A stretch of DNA of 64,000 nucleotides from Ianthella basta (taxonomy: Eukaryota; Porifera; Demospongiae; Verongiida; Ianthellidae): positions 7,326,882 to 7,390,881 of the forward strand of contig OZ025869.1 in NCBI GenBank assembly GCA_964019415.1, read 5' to 3'. This document shows positions 1 to 34,130 of this stretch, one piece after another (position 1 is the first letter of the stretch; every line of letters starts with the position of its first letter). Under the pieces are notes generated by a model. That model saw only the letters and a list, made by a program, of their open reading frames with translations, was not told where the DNA came from and searched no databases. The translations under genes and the position numbers were made by a program.

Positions 1-11
1 CTGGCTATGGT

Positions 12-330
12 ATGGAGAAGATGCGAACATTCATAGACTTCTACGGTTTTGCACAAAGGGTTCAATTTGAAGGAAATGAAGATGTATCACAACCTGATAT
101 TGATGCTGAAGAAGCTAAGGCAGAGTGGAAGCTCTTTCGGCAGGTCATTTTTGTGCAATACAAAAGTAGCTCTTTGCAGAAAGTGCTCTCCCCAAAAATG
201 CATCCTAGATAGGACCCTGACAATGGAAGGCGAACAAAATAAAAAGAACACTTCACCTGAAATAGTGGATGTGGACAGTGTACGGCTCACAGGCGACACC
301 TCTGTGAAGCCTTGGTTGACACACTGAATG
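12..330 (+). mobile_element. Possible transposase-derived coding relic
   Basis: An open stretch at the left edge (12-212) reads MEKMRTFIDFYGFAQ, then an acidic run containing EDVSQPDID and EAEWKLFRQ-like text. A second open frame overlaps it and ends in a stop near 327. The style (acidic, ending in W-K-L-F-R) recalls the C-terminal half of ZNF862/hAT-derived proteins that are common in marine invertebrates, but this is from memory only. No terminal repeats are visible because the left edge is cut by the window. The frames do not continue into a longer gene, so a broken remnant is more likely than a working exon. It could also be the 3' end of an unrelated gene. Confidence 0.3.
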
Positions 331-1245
331 GTATAGAGCTAACAGATGCCGACAAGGCAGACATCATTAAAGGGGCAGAGATAAATGACAAGCATAATAT
401 GAATTTTGTCCATTAAATGCCATTTACAACCTGACAGGACTGCAGTCTACTCTAACGCTAACAGTTCGTCACTGACCACTAATTACTCCAGCACATCCAT
501 TATTGTAAATCATCCACTCAAAAGGCAACCACTGGATTGTTGCTTCAACCTTTGTGTGTTCGCCTACAGTACAGGTATTTGACTCACTGTACTCGTCTGT
601 TGATGACATGACAACCAGGCTACTCACAAATCTGTTGGACTTAACGTTAATGTAGAGATGGACTCTGTCCTCTGCAAGATGGTACTGCAGAATGTGGTGT
701 CTTTGCTATTGCTATGTGCACAGCCCTGGCCCATGGCAGCCAACCAGGACAGTGTGATCAAAAGCAAATGAGAGCTCACCTACTGCAGAGCTTCGGAAAC
801 CTAGTTCTTAAAAATCCCTTAAAATATAATCAGTTCTGTTGCCCTTGTAGATTTCTTGAGGTGGAATGCATTCACCTGACACTGCAGCCACAACACCCAT
901 CAAGTACACAAAACTTAACATGATTCCAATCCTTGTCAGACAGTTCAGATTTCAGTAAGGCTTGCCAAATGGCAAATGCTATAGGACATAACTGTGACAT
1001 CTACTACTTTAGTTTAGTCGCATGCACCACTCAGGATGATTGCACTAAGTCACATCATTCCCCATTTACCATTTGCCATTTAACATCGCCAATTGGGCAA
1101 CCATTCTGAAAATGGCTGAATGGCTTCTAGATATGCCCTGCAGACCATCACCAGGGTCAGGAAATTTCAACTGTGAAACACCTTTAGCCCAAAGACTACT
1201 TTTCAGGGCGCCCAGAACAAAGACATGACACACACACAAATGGGT

Positions 1246-1444
1246 ATCTGGCATTAAACAAGCAGCAACAATGGTAGCTAGCCAGTTCATTTTGAGCACA
1301 CTTCACCAGTTGCTGTTTTGGCTATGACAGATGCAGACAGTCACCCAATCTGCTGTCTTTGGAGTGTCAGCTAAAAGCGTTCATTAGTTCATTGAGGGCC
1401 AGCTAGGTTAGCTAGCAGGTGAGGCCCACCGGACTGGCTGGCAA
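1246..1444 (+). repeat. Dispersed duplicate block, copy 1 (uninterrupted)
   Basis: Bases 1246-1376 match 2786-2919 closely, sharing the stretch GTTGCTGTTTTGGCTAT. The flank at about 1407-1444 (TTAGCTAGCAGGTGAGGCCC, then GGACTGGCTGGCAA) matches 3152-3187. In this copy the two parts lie about 30 bp apart. Confidence 0.75.
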
Positions 1445-2785
1445 ATGAGAATGAGGGGTGGGATTATTAATTGTGTTCAGCGAAGGGAATTGGTGTGATA
1501 CTATTCATGGCGTACATTGGGAAGAGGCTAGCCAGTATTTGAATTTCTTGGGGCACAGACGCCCCACGAGTGGTTGCAACTCGAACTACGTACTATGGTA
1601 CTTCGGCCTGGGAGACCTTTAGATGGCTTCCTCCGGAATTACAACACCGTACAAAAGTGAAAGATGCTAGCAGCCATACAGAACAGGCCATCAGCTACCC
1701 ATATGCAGTGCCAGTGCTGCCACCTGACCAGGCTTTGATGGCCCACGTGGGGCAACACAGCATTAAGCTGCAACTCACCTTCACTGGAAAGGAAGCGCCT
1801 GCAGCAAGAACATTCTGCCTGTCCTCGTCCCATGGGTGGGCGGCACTGCTTGGATGCACGCTGACTGGGCTGCTTCTGACCTTTCGCGTGCCTCTAAAAC
1901 TCAATCGTTTCTTCAGAGACGCCATAATGCAAGCGGAGGTGTGTAGCGAAGTGAACCGGATCGGATTCCGTATTCTGCAGGTTCACGGCCGGATTCCCGA
2001 GTCGCGGATCACGTGCATAGGGAGCTTTATTTCACGGACTTACTCGTGGGAATTGAGCTCCTGCCCCATGAGCGGTAGGCTAATTTTTCCTTTAGCGCAC
2101 ATTACTTCTGCTTATGTCGCTTAAAACCACACAAACGTCAATCTTGTTTGTGATCATTAGCAAGGAAATTTTCATAATTAGCTAATCCTTAATTAGTGGG
2201 CACTTCTTGGGCCATAGCTACATGAAACTGCACATGGCAGGGCCATTTCCATGTCTTGTTTGCACTGTGGAGGTACATAATTTGGGAAACATTCAGCTTA
2301 ATCTGATTGAGTGTGCCACAAGTAGAAACGAATAAGCTGAATTGCTAGTGCACACTGCTGCAGCTACAGAGAACACTTGTGTTGGTGCTTGAAATTCTTA
2401 CTGCCCTGGGAAAGGACACACAAGGTGATAGTTCATAGTTGACACTTCGGCATGTTTGTTGAGTGTGGACCGAGCTGTGCAGGAAAAGAAAGAGCTTAGG
2501 AGCACTGAAGGGCAGTACTCTAAACACTCCTGTCCTGTCATCAATTAATCAATCAATCAATCAATCGATCAATCAATCAATCTAAATGAACAAGTCCTCA
2601 AACACATGGGGGTTGTTCCAACACTACACATTACATGGTGCAATGTATTAACTATAGAATTAATACTACTAAATTAAACTAGCTATGTCCCAGCATCCCA
2701 AGCAAGGATAAACCCAAGATTACCAACTCCACAAAAAAGTAGCAATGCGCCCTACACCAGAAGTCATTCTGAAGTAATCTGCAGT

Positions 2786-3187
2786 ATCTGGCATTAAGCA
2801 AGCAGCAGCAAGTGGTAGCCAGCCAGTTCACTTTGAGCACACTTCACCAGTTGCTGTTTTGGCTATCACAGATGCAGACAGTCACCCAATCTGCTGTCTT
2901 AGGAGTGTCAGCTAAAACTAGGGTGTGTAAAAATGTTTCCTCCAAAAACAAGGGCAGATGTAGGGATGGTGCAGTGTGTCTCTGAAAGGCATGGCAAACC
3001 ACCTGGCAGAAAAACTGTAGGAACAAGGAGGAGGGCCTGTCCATGCAAAACCCAGATCATTAACATTCGCTGCCTTTGAATACATTTGCACCATCCCTAC
3101 ATCTGGCAACATTTTGCCGCGCCTCCTACTAGTTACTGCATAATCATTCCTTAGCTAGCAGGTGAGGCCCGCTGGACTGGCTGGCAA
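2786..3187 (+). repeat. Dispersed duplicate block, copy 2 (with insertion)
   Basis: Second copy of the 1246-1444 block. Here the left and right parts are separated by about 230 bp containing an inverted-repeat element (2917-3136), so this copy looks like the filled site and copy 1 like the near-empty site. Confidence 0.7.
2917..3136. mobile_element. Small inverted-repeat (MITE-like) element
   Basis: The arms GCAGATGTAGGGATGGTGCA (about 2952-2971) and TGCACCATCCCTACATCTGG (about 3087-3106) are nearly perfect reverse complements. The outer ends AACTAG (2917) and CTAGTT (3136) are also inverted. It has no coding capacity and sits inside the second duplicate block, as expected for a non-autonomous DNA element. 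Confidence 0.55.
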
Positions 3188-3270
3188 GTCAAGAGTGTAG
3201 AGCGTCCCTGGTGACGCCGGGCAGCATCATGACATGTAATGGTTGTTAAAATGCAGAATTGCAACGGCCT

Positions 3271-3434
3271 ATAGTGCAGTGGCGGATTCAGAGGGGGATC
3301 CAGGGGTGCAAAGGAACCCCCCTTTTGCTAGTCCTATGTATGATTTTGGGCAGCTTTTAGACCAGAAAGAGGCGTGGTGGCCATATATCAGGGGCACTGT
3401 GTGTGCACCTAACTACCCTAGATCCGCCACTATA
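3271..3434. mobile_element. Short TIR element, ends AGTGGCGGAT
   Basis: The left end has AGTGCAGTGGCGGATTCAG and the right end has CTAGATCCGCCACTATA. The core GTGGCGGAT / ATCCGCCAC is inverted. The roughly 160-bp interior has no coding capacity. This is a small non-autonomous DNA transposon pattern; the superfamily cannot be assigned without target-site evidence. Confidence 0.5.
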
Positions 3435-4542
3435 ATGGATCGATCCATAGTAGCTAGCTAGTTATGTGTTCAGATTAAATCGTACAACTGATGCGACTGG
3501 TCCACGTACTCACAGAAAGCGAGTCTCTCTGCTATTGTTGGTTTCACGGTGTCTTTTCGACAACTCGCTGTATCAAAGCCCATGTTCAGCTTCTGAGCAA
3601 CAAGTCTCAAGAGACATCAGTCGTCGCATATTCGGCTGGTTAAACAAGTTGCGCAATAACCTACCGACTGTCTACAAAATTTCCACAATAGCCGGGCCAA
3701 AATGATAAGCAGCGCCCGCCGGTATTAGCCTATTTTGAGAATAGTTTGTGTGACCACATGAGCCAGTGAAGTCCGAAGCTTCCCCAGGTACGTTCGACCA
3801 GGCGCCAAGTGGGTTGACCTGACTAGATCACTTAAGACCTTCGTGTAGGTCAGATCTAGAGCCAGTGAGAGAGACGTGTACATAAGGGAAAGGACGCGAG
3901 TGGAAAGGTGCTCTGCCACTTCTCTCCCAGTAGCACTGTCGCGTGTACCACAGTGACGGTATTGAAAGGACGCATGCCAGGTGACTAGGTAGTGTGAAGC
4001 GAGGATTCATGGGGATTAGTGCCAAAAGACGTCTTGATCATGTTGATTAGTGGTCGCCCGGCCTATGCCCGGCCATCGCCTATTCCTGCGTAGTGTTAAT
4101 GTGCCGTGCACTGTGTGCCCTGAAAGTTGTTCGTAGTGGAAGATGTTAATAAAATTGCCAGTGATAGATGTCTGGTTCACGCAGGCTACGAATGTAGGTC
4201 AGATGGCAAAATTGGCCTAGTATTGTGTGCGTGTGTGTGTGCGTGCGCGTGCGTGCGCCATGGCGTGTGTATGGCTTCTTGTACGTGTACTATAGTATAC
4301 ACGGCAATGTACTCCCACTTTGTATCAGCTATAGAGGCGGCACTGCCCCCAGGGCCTACTTAAATGACTCACAATGAATTGACTGAGTTGTCACCTAGGT
4401 TCATGTCAACATCTAATTGAACCAGCTGATCCGGAGCGTTGTCTCTCTGAAGGCATGACCAGATGCAGAGCCAATCATGGAAGAGGCTACAAGATTCCTG
4501 GCATTCTCAACTCTTGACCTCTACATGCTGTCAAGTGTGTGT

Positions 4543-4737
<195 letters not shown>

Positions 4738-5188
4738 GTGAGTGTAGGCAAATTAGCACAACCTCATGCTTTGCCAAGCAAAGGTGATACAAGTTAAGAC
4801 AGCTGTCACACTGAGATTAATGGTGTCACTGGTCGTAGTAGTTTCATCTGGTATTGTCACAACACAACTGAGTCTTATTGCTGAATGCATGACCATCCTA
4901 TCTTGGCCTTTAGTGTGCTACTAGGTAGTGACAGTGCTTGTGTGGCTGTATCACACAGCATGGAGCACACTCCTGTCAGTCCATTCTCCAACGTCACACA
5001 AACGCAAAGAGTGATTTTGTACTGGTGTTCATTGTCCACTGACCCAACTCGTATGTGATGAACAACAAGAGCAATGTTATGACAACTGGTATCCTCAGTA
5101 TGCAGCTTGACTGTTGACACAATCTGCCCACAGAAGTATCAGGTGATGAGCGAAGTGGCTCTGTGTAGTGTGTGTTCACATACAAATC

Positions 5189-5231
5189 ACCACACAGACA
5201 CACACACACTCACCTACACACACACACTCAC

Positions 5232-5327
<96 letters not shown>

Positions 5328-5357
5328 ACGCACACACACACGCACACAAACACACAC
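5189..5357. repeat. (CA)n microsatellite
   Basis: About 170 bp of CA repeat with CTCACCTACA interruptions at the left and CACGCA variants at the right. The complementary composition to 4543-4735, only about 450 bp away, gives a TG...CA inverted arrangement. Confidence 0.95.
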
Positions 5358-6005
5358 GTGATACTGACCCTAGGTGTCAAAGGTAACTCCTGTAGTGCTT
5401 TGTGATTGATTACTTCTGTGGCTTTAGACTTCATTGGCTTTTATTTGTTTGCACATGTCTGTGGCATGTTGAATGGGGTTGGGACCTGTCCCCTCTGGTT
5501 GTGAATGATAGTGGCATGAACAGAACCTTTTGTCCTGAAATGTAAGCTAAGACTTGGAAACAGCGAGGATTACCTGCAAAGTTGTGTTCTATTTAAGTCT
5601 TAATTTTCCTACGTAGGTGGTAAGTGCATGATGATGGTGCAGGTGTGTGTGTGTGTGGGGGGGGGGGCTTCACACTCCCACTACCATGTGCAGTCACTGG
5701 TGGCCATGATAGCACATCTCCTGCTGTCATTCACCTGCTGTAGCTGGTGTGTGGTGCTCCAATGGTGTCACTTAGACAGACAGACCTTATGCTGTTTATT
5801 TGTATAATTATGTATTCCATCTCCATTCACTCTCAAGTCTGACTGTCTACCATTAGCAGTTGTATGTGTGTCATGTGTAGTTTGTGTGGAACACAAAGTC
5901 ATTGTTACAGAACAGTCTGTTACTTGCTGTAGCACTCCGCTGTGTCCGTTAGTACCTGCATGTGGGTGTACAAGTGACTGTGTGTTTCGGTTGTGTCCAA
6001 TTGTA

Positions 6006-6367
6006 TGTATCTGATGTGCCTCTAGTTTCTCCCTTTTTAAAGCACACGCATGTGATGTGTGTGTGTGGTGTGTGTGTGGTGTGGGCCTGTGTGTGTGTGG
6101 ATGTAGTTGAGCATGAGTGGCCTTCCTGTGTATCTGATGATCCTGTATCTGATGTGCCTCTAGTTTCTCCCTTTTTAAAGCACACGCATGTGATGTGTGT
6201 GTGGTGTGTGTGTGTGGTGTGTGTGTGGTGTGTGTAGTGTGTGTGTGTGGTGTGTGTGTGGTGTGTGTGTGGTGTGTGTGGTGTGTGTGGTGTGTGTGTG
6301 TGGTGTGTGTGTGGTGTGGGCCTGTGTGTGTGTGGATGTAGTTGAGCATGAGTGGCCTTCCTGTGTG
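6006..6367. repeat. TGTGTGG-rich minisatellite with duplicated unique segments
   Basis: A segment of about 58 bp beginning TCTGATGTGCCTCTAGTTTC occurs at about 6009 and again at about 6150. A second segment (GATGTAGTTGAGCATGAGTG) occurs at about 6100 and about 6336. The sequence between them is TGTGTGG-type repeat. The pattern fits duplication of a block by slippage or unequal exchange. Confidence 0.85.
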
Positions 6368-7572
6368 CACCCTGCTGTCAGTGGTGCTACATGGGAAGAG
6401 GTATGTTTGTGAACTAGCTGTGTACTGTATAGCAGTCATTATAAAAGTGAATTCTAATTTTCCTACTAAATTTCATACAGATTTAGGAATGTCCGGTGGA
6501 CATGGGTACTAGTGATGGTAATGTGGTGCTCTGATGCACTTCATAGCTTGACCCTAATGTGTGTAGAGGATAATGTGTTTATGTTACTTGCTGTGTGACC
6601 TTTGGACAGCATGTGACATTGTGTGTTGTGAACTGTACCAGTTAGCCAAGAGATGTGTAAAGGAAATTGTACATTGCAGTAAGACTGTGTACGTGTTTGT
6701 GTAGCAACCAAATTGTAACTCTCATGGACTTGAAGGGACTTAAGGAATGTAGAGTGAGTTCCACAGAGTAGTGGTGTCAAAGTGTTGAGTGACGATCACT
6801 TGTTCCTATGCTTTGTATTCCATTCCTAACTCTGTCATGTTGGAGTGTGTAGCTTCTCTAAGCAAAGGACTCCTCCCAACTTCAATTTCTTGAACTGAGC
6901 AATATCCTGTCTTACAGATGTCAAGAAGATAGATTGTTTGCCTCACTAGGTGAACTGCAAACAGCTGTTCTTGTTTCATGAGCATTATTATGCATGCTTT
7001 GTTCTGACAGTAGACTCCTTCTCCTTGGGACAATGAAGCACACTACATCACTCCCTGGACTATTTAGTAACTTGGCTGTTTATTAATTAAGGAGAAGCAG
7101 TCAACTATGTACTGTTGTGGTATGTGCGAAACACAGCAAATGGCAGTATTTGGGTGTGTTGTACATGGGAGCATGAACATCACATGCCCTAGCCATACAC
7201 ATACGACGACTTGTTGACGTAGATGATCTGAGCATAGGTGTCATGGCTTACTCGAAATCCCAGTTTTTACCCCTCGCTTGGCATGAACTAAACTTCTCCC
7301 CGGACTTTAGATTTCCCAGTATTTCTTAGTTCTCTATAGTGTATTCTACCTCTAGTGGGCTGTTGTGATGTGCACAATGCTGCACAAATTGGTCGGTAGC
7401 ACTCGAACCATTTCCTCTTCACTAGCTCATGCTTTGGCAAAGTTGGATGTGCACCAATACCCACCATGTGCAATGCCCAGTTGATATTGTCAGTGAGTGT
7501 CCTTTGTGAGTGCAGCACATCCTTTTTCCTACAGCTTCTGGATGTGTATGGGAGTAGACTAGAGTCAGCAGT

Positions 7573-29097
<21,525 letters not shown>

Positions 29098-29594
29098 GTA
29101 TTTGCATAGGAAGGATGTAGGCATGCATATGAAGAAACCACGTGTTCATGTTGTCTTTGTCTTTTCCTTGTAACATGTATTTTAATTTATGTTGACAGCA
29201 CTGTGGTGTTTGCTAGCTTACCTATAAGGTGTGTACAGCATGACTGTAGCTTTCACAAGTTTATCTTATGGTTTGGTAAGCTCGGTGTAATTATACTATG
29301 ATATCAGCTTTATGTAGTATTAATGTAACATGGTCCACTGCTACAGGCAACCATCGATTGTGATTCGCTTTAATTTTGACACACAATTAAGGTTGGTTAT
29401 AAGTGATATATACACTGTCTTGGCTTTTACTCAAAAGGCTGGCTTCTTCCAGGACAGCAGCTCTTAAGAGCTAATTTTGTATGTTTAGTTATACAGAGAC
29501 GGGTGAGTGGATAAAAAGAGATACTTAACTTACTGATAGAATGTATTTGTTCAGAGCATGTCGTCGTATTCTTGAGAGCAACCATGTCAACTTG

Positions 29595-29600
29595 AATAAA
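29595..29600 (+). terminator. Candidate poly(A) signal for MAP4K
   Basis: AATAAA about 500 bp downstream of the MAP4K stop. It is the first canonical hexamer on this strand after the stop; its use is inferred. Confidence 0.35.
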
Positions 29601-29887
29601 ACACAAGTGCACATGCTGTGGAGTGAACATAACAGCAGAAGAAAGACTAGTGTTTGCCATTTTATAGCAATCAGAGTGTCACTGCTTTAAATTGTGGCTT
29701 TCTGTACAAGGTGATTGAGGTCTAAATGTATGCAAATTATTCTGGATGTCTATATACTGATCACTAAAAGTACATGTATTAATATTTTGAAGCACAAGAA
29801 AATTGCAGCCTTGGGAGGATTTCCTAGAGCGGTGTAGTGCAGCCAGTAGCAGAGGCCAGACAGCAGGATAGTGCCTGCTGGACTGTA

Positions 29888-29956
29888 GCCTCATACCCAG
29901 TCCCTATTTCCATCTTGAGCGGAAGTCGGAATGGAAATAGGGACTGGGTACGAGGC
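29888..29956. repeat. Inverted repeat (26-bp arms)
   Basis: Arms 29888-29913 and 29931-29956, with core ACCCAGTCCCTATTTCCAT against ATGGAAATAGGGACTGGGT, separated by 17 bp. It lies between the MAP4K 3' end and the satellite, and could be the remains of a small foldback element. Confidence 0.8.
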
Positions 29957-30280
29957 TAGCTGGACTGCACTCCTAATGCCAATGCCTCCAGCTTTCACTG
30001 AGAGTAAGGGTTGTTCCCATGCACTGTCATCCATGGATGCAGGCCTTGATCTGGTTTCAATGTCATGGATTGTTAGTATCTCATGGCCAATTTCACACTA
30101 CACAATGTCATGAATTACTCAGTGTCCATTAGATGTAAGCAATTGGTGTGTCTACATCTTTCTATGTGTCTGTGTTTGCCAACCTGACTGCTAACAAGGT
30201 TTAGTCATGTCATGTGAAACTGGCCGTAACCATTAATTAGTTTGATAATAAGTCTTAATCCTGATAAAAATTATTATATA

Positions 30281-33200
30281 TAGCTATTCTGGGTAGCTGT
30301 ACCATGTGTAGCTATGGGTAGCTGTACCATGTGTGGCTATGGGTAGCTGTACCATGTGTAGCTATGGGTAGCTGTACCATGTGTAGCTATGGGTAGCTGT
30401 ACCATGTGTAGCTATGGGTAGCTGTACCATGTGTAGCTATGGGTAGCTGTACCATGTGTGGCTATGGGTAGCTGTACCATGTGTGGCTATGGGTAGCTGT
30501 ACCATGTGTGGCTATGGGTAGCTGTACCATGTGTGGCTATGGGTAGCTGTACCATGTGTGGCTATGGGTAGCTGTACCATGTGTGGCTATGGGTAGCTGT
30601 ACCATGTGTGGCTATGGGTAGCTGTACCATGTGTGGCTATGGGTAGCTGTACCATGTGTGGCTATGGGTAGCTGTACCATGTGTGGCTATGGGTAGCTGT
30701 ACCATGTGTGGCTATGGGTAGCTGTACCATGTGTGGCTATGGGTAGCTGTACCATGTGTGGCTATGGGTAGCTGTACCATGTGTGGCTATGGGTAGCTGT
30801 ACCATGTGTAGCTATGGGTAGCTGTACCGTGTGTAGCTATGGGTAGCTGTACCGTGTGTAGCTATGGGTAGCTGTACCGTGTGTAGCTATGGGTAGCTGT
30901 ACCATGTGTAGCTATGGGTAGCTGTACCATGTGTGGCTATGGGTAGCTGTACCATGTGTAGCTATGGGTAGCTGTACCATGTGTAGCTATGGGTAGCTGT
31001 ACCATGTGTGGCTATGGGTAGCTGTACCATGTGTAGCTATGGGTAGCTGTACCATGTGTAGCTATGGGTAGCTGTACCATGTGTGGCTATGGGTAGCTGT
31101 ACCATGTGTAGCTATGGGTAGCTGTACCATGTGTAGCTATGGGTAGCTGTACCATGTGTGGCTATGGGTAGCTGTACCATGTGTAGCTATGGGTAGCTGT
31201 ACCATGTGTAGCTATGGGTAGCTGTACCATGTGTGGCTATGGGTAGCTGTACCATGTGTAGCTATGGGTAGCTGTACCATGTGTAGCTATGGGTAGCTGT
31301 ACCATGTGTGGCTATGGGTAGCTGTACCATGTGTAGCTATGGGTAGCTGTACCATGTGTAGCTATGGGTAGCTGTACCATGTGTAGCTATGGGTAGCTGT
31401 ACCATGTGTGGCTATGGGTAGCTGTACCATGTGTAGCTATGGGTAGCTGTACCATGTGTAGCTATGGGTAGCTGTACCATGTGTAGCTATGGGTAGCTGT
31501 ACCATGTGTAGCTATGGGTAGCTGTACCATGTGTGGCTATGGGTAGCTGTACCATGTGTAGCTATGGGTAGCTGTACCATGTGTAGCTATGGGTAGCTGT
31601 ACCATGTGTGGCTATGGGTAGCTGTACCATGTGTGGCTATGGGTAGCTGTACCATGTGTAGCTATGGGTAGCTGTACCATGTGTGGCTATGGGTAGCTGT
31701 ACCATGTGTAGCTATGGGTAGCTGTACCATGTGTGGCTATGGGTAGCTGTACCATGTGTAGCTATGGGTAGCTGTACCATGTGTAGCTATGGGTAGCTGT
31801 ACCATGTGTAGCTATGGGTAGCTGTACCATGTGTAGCTATGGGTAGCTGTACCATGTGTGGCTATGGGTAGCTGTACCATGTGTAGCTATGGGTAGCTGT
31901 ACCATGTGTAGCTATGGGTAGCTGTACCATGTGTGGCTATGGGTAGCTGTACCATGTGTAGCTATGGGTAGCTGTACCATGTGTAGCTATGGGTAGCTGT
32001 ACCATGTGTAGCTATGGGTAGCTGTACCATGTGTAGCTATGGGTAGCTGTACCATGTGTAGCTATGGGTAGCTGTACCATGTGTGGCTATGGGTAGCTGT
32101 ACCATGTGTGGCTATGGGTAGCTGTACCATGTGTGGCTATGGGTAGCTGTACCATGTGTGGCTATGGGTAGCTGTACCATGTGTAGCTATGGGTAGCTGT
32201 ACCATGTGTAGCTATGGGTAGCTGTACCATGTGTAGCTATGGGTAGCTGTACCATGTGTAGCTATGGGTAGCTGTACCATGTGTGGCTATGGGTAGCTGT
32301 ACCATGTGTGGCTATGGGTAGCTGTACCATGTGTGGCTATGGGTAGCTGTACCATGTGTAGCTATGGGTAGCTGTACCATGTGTGTAGCTATGGGTAGCT
32401 GTACCGTGTGTAGCTATGGGTAGCTGTACCGTGTGTAGCTATGGGTAGCTGTACCATGTGTAGCTATGGGTAGCTGTACCATGTGTAGCTATGGGTAGCT
32501 GTACCATGTGTGGCTATGGGTAGCTGTACCATGTGTAGCTATGGGTAGCTGTACCATGTGTAGCTATGGGTAGCTGTACCATGTGTGGCTATGGGTAGCT
32601 GTACCATGTGCAGCTATGGGTAGCTGTACCATGTGTAGCTATGGGTAGCTGTACCATGTGTGGCTATGGGTAGCTGTACCATGTGTAGCTATGGGTAGCT
32701 GTACCATGTGTAGCTATGGGTAGCTGTACCATGTGTGGCTATGGGTAGCTGTACCATGTGTAGCTATGGGTAGCTGTACCATGTGTAGCTATGGGTAGCT
32801 GTACCATGTGTAGCTATGGGTAGCTGTACCATGTGTGGCTATGGGTAGCTGTACCATGTGTGTAGCTGTACCGTGTGTGGCTATGGGTAGCTGTACCATG
32901 TGTAGCTATGGGTAGCTGTACCATGTGTAGCTATGGGTAGCTGTACCATGTGTAGCTATGGGTAGCTGTACCATGTGTGGCTATGGGTAGCTGTACCATG
33001 TGTAGCTATGGGTAGCTGTACCATGTGTAGCTATGGGTAGCTGTACCATGTGTGGCTATGGGTAGCTGTACCATGTGTAGCTATGGGTAGCTGTACCATG
33101 TGTAGCTATGGGTAGCTGTACCATGTGTGGCTATGGGTAGCTGTACCATGTGTAGCTATGGGTAGCTGTACCATGTGTAGCTATGGGTAGCTGTACCATG

Positions 33201-33605
33201 TGTGGCTATGGGTAGCTGTACCATGTGTAGCTATGGGTAGCTGTACCATGTGTAGCTATGGGTAGCTGTACCATGTGTAGCTATGGGTAGCTGTACCATG
33301 TGTAGCTATGGGTAGCTGTACCATGTGTAGCTATGGGTAGCTGTACCATGTGTAGCTATGGGTAGCTGTACCATGTGTAGCTATGGGTAGCTGTACCATG
33401 TGTGGCTATGGGTAGCTGTACCATGTGTAGCTATGGGTAGCTGTACCATGTGTAGCTATGGGTAGCTGTACCATGTGTGGCTATGGGTAGCTGTACCATG
33501 TGTAGCTATGGGTAGCTGTACCATGTGTAGCTATGGGTAGCTGTACCATGTGTAGCTATGGGTAGCTGTACCATGTGTAGCCATAGATAGCTGTACATTG
33601 CTGTA
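30281..33605 (+). repeat. 25-bp satellite array, about 130 copies
   Basis: A perfect 25-bp period (for example 30309-30333; core GGTAGCTGTACCATGTG) runs for 3.3 kb. Only two variable positions are common: TAGCTAT versus TGGCTAT, and ACCATG versus ACCGTG. Around 30930-31330 and 32970-33230 the first site follows an A-A-G rhythm, giving a 75-bp higher-order unit. Rare length variants occur at about 32383 (+2) and 32865-32880 (shortened). Each unit contains GGTA...TACC and CCAT...ATGG dyads, so hairpins can form. There is no spacer sequence and no open frame persists. Confidence 0.98.
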
Positions 33606-33830
33606 CCTGCATGTTGTTGTATGCTACCCTGAAAACTGAGATGAAGCCAGAAAATCTATGAATCTCCAACTCAGAGCATTCAGCGTTACCGAGAGTTGGT
33701 CGTTATATTGTTTATTGTAGCACAATCTTGTACTATATATATTCATAATAGATATGAAACCATACTCAGGTCAATAGCTGAAGCTATATAGGCCCGGGGC
33801 ATGCAGTGCAACTGTAGATCCTCTGTAGAG

Positions 33831-34130
33831 GAATATTGTAATTGAAACAAAGCCTGCAGAAGATTTAAGTGGAGCATCCAACCTTTACATTTTGGTGTCT
33901 GAGGAGACTAGTTAAGTATTTGCACAGGAAGGATGTAGGCATGCATATGAAGAAACCACGTGTTCATGTTGTCTTTGTCTTTTCCTTGTAACATGTATTT
34001 TAATTTATGTTGACAGCACTGTGGTGTTTGCTAGCTTACCTGTAAGGTGTGTACAGTATGACTGTAGCTTTCACAAGTTTATCTTATGGTTTGGTAAGCT
34101 CGGTGTAATTATACTATGATAACAGCTTAT
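33831..34130 (+). pseudogene. Second copy of MAP4K terminal exon and 3' UTR
   Basis: Matches 29013-29312 over 300 bp with about four substitutions; the 85-bp coding part is identical. The copy starts exactly at the exon boundary and is preceded by CTCTGTAGAG, which still offers an AG acceptor, while the upstream intron sequence differs. It could be a duplicated exon fragment, an alternative last exon giving the same C terminus (NIVIETKPAEDLSG to ETS stop), or a haplotype/assembly join across the satellite. There is no poly-A tail, which argues against a processed copy. Confidence 0.85.

Noticed and set aside
1570-2124. 184-codon open frame as a gene
   Set aside because: It starts at GTG, has no domain, no clear splice context and unremarkable composition; only the mild CpG enrichment is notable.
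30281-33605. CRISPR-like array
   Set aside because: The 25-bp units are head-to-tail with no unique spacers, in a eukaryotic gene context; it is a satellite.
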